The notes under the pieces were generated by a model that was given only the letters and a program-made list of their open reading frames with translations, made no database searches and was not told where the DNA came from. DNA of 11,937 bases from JABJPM01 sp964596705 (GTDB lineage Archaea; Nanobdellota; Nanobdellia; SCGC-AAA011-G17; PNOQ01), in assembly GCA_964596705.1 (NCBI GenBank), contig CAZQVG010000014.1, positions 1 to 11,937 on the forward strand, given 5' to 3'. Shown in pieces: positions 6,100 to 10,739 of the stretch. The position numbers and the translations under genes were made by a program. How positions within the stretch are numbered: the first letter of the stretch is position 1; each line of letters starts with the position of its first letter.

Positions 6100-6173
6100 T
6101 GGGGCTGCGAGGATTTGAACCCCGATTGCCAGGTCCCAAACCTGGAGTGATAACCAAGTTACACTACAGCCCC
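6100..6173 (-). tRNA. tRNA-Pro, anticodon UGG
   Basis: Read on the minus strand, the gene folds as a cloverleaf: acceptor GGGGCTG/CAGCCCC (7 bp); a D arm containing GGTT; an anticodon stem CCAGG/CCTGG around the loop TTTGGGA, giving anticodon TGG (proline); a short variable loop CAAT; and a T arm CGGGG-TTCAAAT-CCTCG with one G-T pair. The discriminator is A and CCA is not encoded, as is usual in archaea. No intron is seen. A TATA-like TTATTAA at about 6201-6209 lies near the expected distance upstream. Confidence 0.95.
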
Positions 6174-6215
6174 AACTAACGTTTAAAAAGTTTTAACCCA
6201 TTAATAAATCTTACT

Positions 6216-6237
6216 AATTTAAAAAATTAAAAAGAAA
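6216..6237 (-). terminator. T-rich probable terminator after rpl11
   Basis: Directly after the uL11 stop codon the minus strand has runs of T (TTTCTTTTTAATTTTTT), the U-tract type of signal that ends archaeal transcripts without needing a hairpin. It would separate the secE-spt5-rpl11 operon from tRNA-Pro. Confidence 0.45.
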
Positions 6238-6882
6238 TTATTTCTTTTTCTTCTTGTCTTTGTCTTCACTGCCTTCTTCTTCTGTCTTCTCTCCACCTAG
6301 TTTACCAAGCTCTTTACTAAATTCTCTCTCTAATCTAGTATTTATCTCTTTTAATTGTGCAGCTAATTTCTGTTTTTTCTCATCACTCACTTCGGTATTC
6401 TCAGAATTTATTGCTTCATCATAAACCCCCTCATCAATCTCTTTGTTTATCTCTTGAGGGGTTTTTCCTTCAACTAATAGCCCCAATGATCCACAACTTC
6501 CGATAACACTTTTTACAGTAGATTTCAGGTTATTGCTAAGCATAGAATCTTGCTTCATTCTTGCAACTTTGATTACTTGTTCAATTGCAAGATTTCCAAC
6601 TTTCTTCATTCTCTGTAATCCAGAACCCTTGTCTAATCCAATCTCTTTTTTTATAAGCTCAGAAACAGGAGGAGTTCCAATTTCTAACTCAAAAGATTTG
6701 TCATCTGTTTCAACAATTACTGTAACAGGAACTTTCATTCCTTTAAAATCTGCAGTTTTTTTGTTTATCTCTTCTAAAATAGCCTGGATATTTACTCCTA
6801 AAGGCCCAAATTTCTGACCCATAGCAGGCCCAGCACTAGCTTTTCCACCTTCAACCAATAATTCAACTTTTTCTTTAGCCAT
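6238..6882 (-). CDS. rpl11: Ribosomal protein uL11 with a long charged C-terminal extension
   Basis: Component of the stalk base of the large subunit; binds 23S rRNA in the GTPase centre. Visible: the N-terminal domain with GGKASAGPAMGQKFGPLGVN (12-31), PPVSELIKKEIG (71-82), GSGLQ (86-90), then the rRNA-binding C-terminal domain to about residue 157 (LLVEGKTPQEINKEIDEG). Residues 158-214 are extra: a Lys/Glu-rich helix (about 165-195) and a tail of mixed charge ending in six lysines. The total, 214 aa, is clearly longer than the ~160 aa usual for archaeal uL11. It overlaps the spt5 3' end by 8 nt; a GAGAGGA-type Shine-Dalgarno sequence lies within the end of spt5. Confidence 0.96.
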   Translation of the reverse strand: MAKEKVELLVEGGKASAGPAMGQKFGPLGVNIQAILEEINKKTADFKGMKVPVTVIVETDDKSFELEIGTPPVSELIKKEIGLDKGSGLQRMKKVGNLAIEQVIKVARMKQDSMLSNNLKSTVKSVIGSCGSLGLLVEGKTPQEINKEIDEGVYDEAINSENTEVSDEKKQKLAAQLKEINTRLEREFSKELGKLGGEKTEEEGSEDKDKKKKK

Positions 6883-7336
6883 CTTCCTCTTCCTCTCTTC
6901 TTATTACTTTAACAGAATCTAATTTAACAGTTATTGGGATTGGAACAGCAGCTTCCAATAATTCCACAACAACTTCTTCTTTTGTTTCATCTATTCTTAC
7001 TACTTTAGCCTTTTCTCTCTTAAATGGCCCTGCGATGATCTCAACAATATCATTCTTTCTGATATCTACAGTTCCTTTTGTTTGCTCAAGCATATGCTCT
7101 ATATCTTCATATTTTACAGTCCCAGGCAATACCCCTCTAGCATAAGGAACGCCCATAACTGCTTCTTCAGCATCTGCTCTTGACCTAGCTTCTATAAAAA
7201 CATAGCCTCTTAAACCATGAGGTCTAAATAAACTATAAATCTCTAATCCTTTCTTTTCGACATTTGCTGCAACAAAATCTAAAACCTGATCTTCTCGGTT
7301 TGCAGTGGTTCTTAATGTAAATATTTCAGATTCCAT
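6875..7336 (-). CDS. spt5: Transcription elongation factor Spt5 (archaeal NusG)
   Basis: Binds the clamp of RNA polymerase, with Spt4, to promote elongation and help couple transcription to translation. The 153-aa protein has an N-terminal NGN domain (about 3-85: TLRTTANREDQVLDFV, then HGLRGYVFIEA at 40-50 and YARGVLPGTVKY) and a C-terminal KOW domain (about 92-147: IRKNDIVEIIAGPFKREKAKVVRID), followed by an acidic EEEEDG tail. Length is normal. It begins one base after the secE stop codon, with GGAG about 9 nt upstream of ATG 7336. The secE-spt5-rpl11 order is a classic archaeal arrangement. Confidence 0.96.
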   Translation of the reverse strand: MESEIFTLRTTANREDQVLDFVAANVEKKGLEIYSLFRPHGLRGYVFIEARSRADAEEAVMGVPYARGVLPGTVKYEDIEHMLEQTKGTVDIRKNDIVEIIAGPFKREKAKVVRIDETKEEVVVELLEAAVPIPITVKLDSVKVIRREEEEDG

Positions 7337-7337
7337 T

Positions 7338-7532
7338 TTAAAACATTCTCCATAATATGTGAACCAAAAACCCTATTCCTCCAATTAATGCAATACCTAT
7401 TCCAGAAACTTTAACAATAACCTTTAATTCATCTTTTGTAGGTTTTTTAGTTACCTGGAATACTCTTTTGCTTTGAACCCAAAAGCTCTTCGCCTTTGAG
7501 AATATTGTTCTTTTTTGGTTTTCGGTCTCCAT
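7338..7532 (-). CDS. secE: Preprotein translocase subunit SecE (Sec61 gamma)
   Basis: Single-pass membrane subunit that clamps SecY in the Sec translocon. The 64-aa protein has an amphipathic cytoplasmic helix (about 10-30, SKAKSFWVQSKRVFQVTKKPT), followed by the family's KPTKDEL block and one membrane helix (about 38-61, VSGIGIALIGGIGFLVHIL). The frame continues upstream to a TTG at 7580, but that longer start would lie in the promoter: TTTATAAA at 7581-7588 predicts initiation near 7558. So I use ATG 7532, which also gives the normal archaeal SecE length. First gene of the secE-spt5-rpl11 operon. Confidence 0.93.
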   Translation of the reverse strand: METENQKRTIFSKAKSFWVQSKRVFQVTKKPTKDELKVIVKVSGIGIALIGGIGFLVHILWRMF

Positions 7533-7580
7533 TTTAGGTTTTTTAGTTATAAGAATAACACTATTGTGGAAAATATGCAA

Positions 7581-7588
7581 TTTATAAA
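7581..7588 (-). promoter_or_regulatory. TATA box for the secE-spt5-rpl11 operon
   Basis: TTTATAAA in the 12-bp region just after the 90-aa gene. Predicted transcription start about 7558, leaving a leader of about 25 nt before ATG 7532. It decides the secE start. Confidence 0.65.
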
Positions 7589-7599
7589 TGTTTCTAAAT

Positions 7600-7872
7600 C
7601 TACTTGCCAGGAATTTTATTTTTTAATTCAGTCTCATATAACGAGATAAGATATCTAACTCGAGCTTTCAAATTTTTACCCCTATAATCTCCATATAATT
7701 CGTCATATAACTCTAACAAGGTATAAAACCCTATTGCATACCTATAATCTCTTAAAAAATCGTCAAAATCTCCATATTTCGCACCAGAATTCTGAATTAA
7801 CTCTAAAATCGCAGAAGAATCTAAAAGTTTATCAGATAATTCCGAGATCCTTTTTTCAAGTATTTCTCTCAT
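7600..7872 (-). CDS. Unknown 90-aa helical protein directly downstream of ftsZ
   Basis: I do not recognise this gene. It encodes 90 residues predicted almost entirely helical, with no membrane segment, signal, or cysteine. Part 1 (about 1-30) is a charged helix MREILEKRISELSDKLLD; after a GAKYGDF break (30-36), a tyrosine-rich part (nine tyrosines overall) contains RDYRYAIGFYTLLELYDELYGDY, then a basic segment KARVRYLISLYETELKNK. The fold could be a small helical bundle, or the protein might bind another by its aromatic face. It starts 17 nt after the ftsZ stop with no evident promoter or Shine-Dalgarno sequence, so it is probably co-transcribed with ftsZ. A division role is only inferred from this. 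Confidence 0.75.
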   Translation of the reverse strand: MREILEKRISELSDKLLDSSAILELIQNSGAKYGDFDDFLRDYRYAIGFYTLLELYDELYGDYRGKNLKARVRYLISLYETELKNKIPGK

Positions 7873-7889
7873 AAATATAAAAAAGAGGA

Positions 7890-9008
7890 TTAACCAATGA
7901 AGTCAATCCCTAATTCATTTTGGATTTCTTCTTTTTTAGCTTGTTGGCTAATCTTTCTTGGCCCAAATATTTGCGGGCTATGTACTCCAGTAACAATCAA
8001 CATAACCCTTAGAGTTTTCTCTAAATCTTCAGATATTTGAGCTCCCCAGATTATCCTTGCATCTTCATCTAATCTTTCAGAAACGCTCTCAACAACCTTC
8101 TTTGCTTCTTCTAAGGTCATATCTGCTCCACCAGCAACATTGATTAAAGCCCCATTAGCTCCAGTAATATCAACATCCAATAATGGGTTGTTTATTGCTT
8201 TATCTACAGCTTCAAGAGCTCTATTTTCACTGTCAGATTCACCAACACCAATCATAGCAACTCCTCCTCTACCCATTACAGTTCTTATATCTGCGAAGTC
8301 AAGGTTAACCAAACCAGCTTTAGTTACTAATTCAGCAATGCCTTTTACAGCATTTGTTAATATTTCGTCTGCAACCTTAAATGCAGTATGTAATGGCAAA
8401 TCAGGAGCAAGCTCCAACAATTTGTCGTTTGGTATAACAATCAAAGTATCAACAATACTTTCCATCTTTTCAAGGCCAATCACAGCATTTTCATATCTTC
8501 TGTGGCCTTCCATCTCAAATGGTAAAGTAACTATACCTACAGTTAAAATTCCCAGTTTTTTAGCAATATCTGCTATTACAGGGGCAGCACCAGTACCAGT
8601 ACCTCCCCCCAAACCACATGTAATAAATGCCATATCAGATCCTTTTAACATTTCTCTAATATCATGTTCACTCTCTCTTGCAGCTTCCTCACCAACCTGA
8701 GGAATGCTACCTGCACCCAAACCTTGAGTTATTTCTTTTCCAATTAAGATCTTATGGCTTGCATTTGTATATAATAGATCTTGAGCATCAGTATTGATAG
8801 CAATAGTTTCTGTTCCGGCAATACCAACTTCAGAAATCCTATTTATTGTGTTGTTTCCCCCTCCACCAACACCAATTACTTTTATTTTTGCTTTCTGTCT
8901 TGACAAAATTTCTTCCAATTCTTCGTCAATAGAACTTAATTTTTCTGGAAGTCTCCTTTCAGAAATCACAGGATTATTTGCTTGAACATTTTGGATTATA
9001 CTGTCCAT
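7890..9008 (-). CDS. ftsZ: Cell division GTPase FtsZ (archaeal FtsZ1 type)
   Basis: Tubulin-like GTPase that polymerises into the division ring. The 372-aa protein shows the nucleotide-binding GVGGGGNNTINRI (46-58), the conserved INTDAQDL (71-78), the tubulin signature GGGTGTG (134-140), GIVTLPFEMEG (158-168), and the synergy loop NLDFADI (235-241), whose two aspartates complete GTP hydrolysis in the next subunit. The sequence is closest by eye to euryarchaeal FtsZ1. The C-terminal end, after a polar linker (about 350-366), is GIDFIG, a short hydrophobic tail that could bind SepF. ATG 9008 follows an AAGGGGG purine run (Shine-Dalgarno-like, able to pair with CCUCC using a G-U), with a TATA box at 9062-9069, so unlike many neighbours this mRNA has a leader of about 30 nt. 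Confidence 0.97.
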   Translation of the reverse strand: MDSIIQNVQANNPVISERRLPEKLSSIDEELEEILSRQKAKIKVIGVGGGGNNTINRISEVGIAGTETIAINTDAQDLLYTNASHKILIGKEITQGLGAGSIPQVGEEAARESEHDIREMLKGSDMAFITCGLGGGTGTGAAPVIADIAKKLGILTVGIVTLPFEMEGHRRYENAVIGLEKMESIVDTLIVIPNDKLLELAPDLPLHTAFKVADEILTNAVKGIAELVTKAGLVNLDFADIRTVMGRGGVAMIGVGESDSENRALEAVDKAINNPLLDVDITGANGALINVAGGADMTLEEAKKVVESVSERLDEDARIIWGAQISEDLEKTLRVMLIVTGVHSPQIFGPRKISQQAKKEEIQNELGIDFIG

Positions 9009-9013
9009 TATTT

Positions 9014-9023
9014 AGCCCCCTTT
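9014..9023 (-). promoter_or_regulatory. ftsZ: Shine-Dalgarno-like purine run before ftsZ
   Basis: The minus strand has AAAGGGGGC ending about 6 nt before the ATG at 9008. Its placement matches a ribosome-binding site in a leadered mRNA; the central G would need a G-U pair with the 16S tail. Confidence 0.5.
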
Positions 9024-9061
9024 ATTCTTTTTAATGAGTTAAAAAGGGAAATCTTATCTGA

Positions 9062-9069
9062 TTTATAAA
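9062..9069 (-). promoter_or_regulatory. ftsZ: TATA box for ftsZ
   Basis: TTTATAAA, centred about 57 bp before ATG 9008; initiation near 9039 predicted. It lies in the 80-bp gap after the long FKBP gene, so ftsZ has its own promoter. Confidence 0.6.
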
Positions 9070-9088
9070 GTTAATTATTCTAAAGTGG

Positions 9089-9760
9089 TTATTTAGTTTT
9101 TTCCTCTAAGAACACGATTTTTTTTATTTTTGGAACTAATTTTTTAACTTTTTCTTCAAATGGCTTTTGGAATTGCTCTGGAATCTTTATTTTACTCGTT
9201 ATTTCTAATTTATCTCCTTCAATTTTAGTTTTAAAGTTGTCTTCCCCAAACATAAACAAATTGAATTTAATTAAACTTTTAATTTGCTTTTCAATGTCAT
9301 CTACTTTATTTAAGATCTTTATATTATAAACTAAATCTCTTCCAGCTAAAGGATGATTGAAATCTAATGTAACTCTTCCCCCATTAACACTCCTAACTAC
9401 TCCTACCATCCCATCTGCATTTATTTGTAATCCAGGATAAGGCGTCATATTTTGTTTCTTAAACAGTGCCCTAGAAACAACTTTCATCAGTTTTGGATCT
9501 TTTTTTCCAAATCCTTCTTCTGCACTTATTTCAATCTCATATTCTTTGCCAACTTCTCTATTTTCTAGTTTTTCATCTAATCCTTTAATTACATTATGTT
9601 CTCCAATACAAACAACAATTGGACCATATTTCATCCTAGGATTATAAATATCATTAGATTTAGCAATTTCTTCGTTAGAACTATCGAATACCTTATCTAA
9701 AACTTTTATTTTTCCTGTATATTCAATTTCCACAAAATCGCCTTTTTTTATTTTTGTCAT
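9089..9760 (-). CDS. FKBP-type peptidyl-prolyl isomerase, long archaeal form
   Basis: Second FKBP of the window. The 223-aa protein carries an FKBP core, KKGDFVEIEYTGK (5-17), VFDSSNEE (24-31), IGEHNVIKGLDEKLENREVG (52-71), AEEGFGKKDP (80-89), an insert domain (about 90-130), and the return strand DFNHPLAGRDLVY (133-145). A C-terminal domain of about 70 residues (about 152-223), lysine-rich with alternating strands and helices (KFNLFMFGEDNFKTKI), marks the long type found in archaea. It probably acts as a cytosolic proline isomerase and holding chaperone. ATG 9760 follows an AAAAGG and a TATA-like box about 27 bp upstream. It is transcribed divergently from the 96-aa gene and lies just upstream of ftsZ. 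Confidence 0.93.
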   Translation of the reverse strand: MTKIKKGDFVEIEYTGKIKVLDKVFDSSNEEIAKSNDIYNPRMKYGPIVVCIGEHNVIKGLDEKLENREVGKEYEIEISAEEGFGKKDPKLMKVVSRALFKKQNMTPYPGLQINADGMVGVVRSVNGGRVTLDFNHPLAGRDLVYNIKILNKVDDIEKQIKSLIKFNLFMFGEDNFKTKIEGDKLEITSKIKIPEQFQKPFEEKVKKLVPKIKKIVFLEEKTK

Positions 9761-9783
9761 CCTTTTATTGAAAAATTAATCCA

Positions 9784-9792
9784 TATTTAAAA
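9784..9792 (-). promoter_or_regulatory. TATA-like box for the long FKBP gene
   Basis: TTTTAAATA on the minus strand, centred about 27 bp before ATG 9760. It forms one half of a 90-bp divergent promoter region. Confidence 0.5.
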
Positions 9793-9815
9793 TTAACTGA
9801 AATCTAGAATAGTAA

Positions 9816-9823
9816 ATTATATA
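9816..9823 (+). promoter_or_regulatory. TATA-like box for the 96-aa gene
   Basis: ATTATATA, centred about 31 bp before ATG 9851, so the transcript should have at most a few leader bases. It is the other half of the divergent promoter region. Confidence 0.55.
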
Positions 9824-9850
9824 AGTTTTTATCCACTTCCAAATGGTAAG

Positions 9851-10141
9851 ATGAAATGGCGAAATGAATTAGATCCAATGATTAAAGATCATGTAGAAGC
9901 TAGAATCAAACAGTCTGCAGAAAACAACAGAGACGCTCTTTTAGAGGCAAAACATCCAAGAGAAGCTCAACTTTGGGCTGCAATTGGTTACCTATCAAAG
10001 GAACTTGCAGAGATGAGTTTAAAGCTTAAATACATGGAAAAAGCATTGGCAGATACACTAAAATCCAAAAAGAAAAAGACAAGATCCAAGAAAGAGCAGA
10101 AAGAAATTGATGATATCATGAAAACTCTAGCCAGGCTATAA
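9851..10141 (+). CDS. Unknown 96-aa lysine-rich helical protein
   Basis: I do not recognise this protein. It begins MKWRNELDPMIKDHVEARIKQS and looks almost wholly helical: a first helix to about residue 35, a conserved-looking HPREAQLWAAIGYLSKELAEMSLKLKYMEKAL (about 36-67) with a heptad-like pattern, then a strongly basic segment (about 70-82, KSKKKKTRSKK) and a final short helix. The basic stretch could bind nucleic acid or ribosome. No cysteine, signal or membrane segment. ATG 9851 is preferred; an ATG at 9843 is out of frame and stops after three codons. It is 42 bp upstream of the aIF5A ATG but that gene has its own TATA box. Confidence 0.8.
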   Translation: MKWRNELDPMIKDHVEARIKQSAENNRDALLEAKHPREAQLWAAIGYLSKELAEMSLKLKYMEKALADTLKSKKKKTRSKKEQKEIDDIMKTLARL

Positions 10142-10149
10142 ACAAAAAT

Positions 10150-10157
10150 TTTATAAA
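10150..10157 (+). promoter_or_regulatory. TATA box for aIF5A and downstream genes
   Basis: TTTATAAA starting nine bases after the stop of the 96-aa gene, centred about 30 bp before ATG 10184. The transcript would be leaderless or nearly so and probably runs through eL40 into the protease gene. Confidence 0.65.
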
Positions 10158-10183
10158 TACCTCTACTTCTTTCATTTTCTATA

Positions 10184-10570
10184 ATGGATAAGAAATTAGT
10201 TCACGCAACAAGTTTGAAGGTAGGCGGATTTGTTATTTTCGACGGAAAAGCCTGTAAAGTAACTTCAATAGAAATCTCAAAGACAGGGAAACACGGACAC
10301 GCTAAAGCGAGAATTGAAGCAGTAGGTTTGACAGACAACTCAAAAATAATAAAGGTATTTCCAGGACACGACAAGGTGGAAGTGCCAATAATTGAAAAAG
10401 AGACAGCACAAGTATTATCAATAGCAGGAAACAAAGCAAACGTTATGGATATGAAGACATACGAGACATTTGATCTTGATATTCCAGATGAATTGCAAGG
10501 TCAAATAAATGAAGGTGATCAAGTAAACTATTGGATAATCCTTGGCAAAAAAGTACTAAGGTCAAAGTAA
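10184..10570 (+). CDS. eif5A: Translation factor aIF5A
   Basis: Archaeal homologue of eIF5A/EF-P, which helps the ribosome form difficult peptide bonds. The 128-aa protein has the N-terminal SH3-like domain with the modification loop SKTGKHGHAK (32-41). Lys36 is the residue expected to become hypusine or deoxyhypusine. The C-terminal OB-fold domain follows (about 72-128: AQVLSIAGNKANVMDMKTYETFDL, ending KKVLRSK). Length is normal. Its ATG has a TATA box about 30 bp upstream. eL40 begins one base after its stop codon, so they form a tight operon with the site-2 protease. No deoxyhypusine synthase gene is in the window. Confidence 0.96.
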   Translation: MDKKLVHATSLKVGGFVIFDGKACKVTSIEISKTGKHGHAKARIEAVGLTDNSKIIKVFPGHDKVEVPIIEKETAQVLSIAGNKANVMDMKTYETFDLDIPDELQGQINEGDQVNYWIILGKKVLRSK

Positions 10571-10571
10571 A

Positions 10572-10739
10572 ATGGCATCAAAATTCGATGAAGCTCAGGC
10601 AAGACTATTTAATAATGTCTTTGTTTGTAAAAAGTGTAAAACTAGAAAGAGATCTACAATGCAGAAGGTATTGCAGGGAAAGATAATATGTAGAAAATGT
10701 GGTGGTAAGGCTTTCAGGACACTAAGGAAAGCAAAATGA
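10572..10739 (+). CDS. rpl40e: Ribosomal protein eL40
   Basis: Small (55-aa) zinc-binding protein of the large subunit. The sequence reads MASKFDEAQARLFNN, a segment matching the family's EAEARL start, then a four-cysteine zinc site Cys19/Cys22 and Cys40/Cys43 (VCKKC and ICRKC), and a basic tail RTLRKAK. In eukaryotes the homologue is fused to ubiquitin; here it stands alone. It begins one base after the aIF5A stop and its TGA overlaps the ATG of the protease by four bases (ATGA), a sign of coupled translation. Confidence 0.93.
   Translation: MASKFDEAQARLFNNVFVCKKCKTRKRSTMQKVLQGKIICRKCGGKAFRTLRKAK

Noticed and set aside
5662..6150. Plus-strand open frame crossing the prefoldin, rpo12, eL43 and tRNA genes
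   Set aside because: It runs through four firmly identified minus-strand genes and into a tRNA, with a composition typical of an antisense frame.
6174..6237. Possible small RNA between rpl11 and tRNA-Pro
   Set aside because: The gap is AT-rich with T-runs and a likely tRNA promoter, and no stable fold or box C/D pattern is seen.
7533..7580. Longer secE start (TTG at 7580)
   Set aside because: The extra codons lie in the predicted untranslated leader next to the TATA box, and the 64-aa form already has the family length.
8140..8700. Long open frame of 186 codons on the plus strand opposite ftsZ
   Set aside because: It mirrors the constrained codons of ftsZ, has a serine/proline/isoleucine-rich low-complexity sequence and no homology I can see; ftsZ on the other strand is certain.
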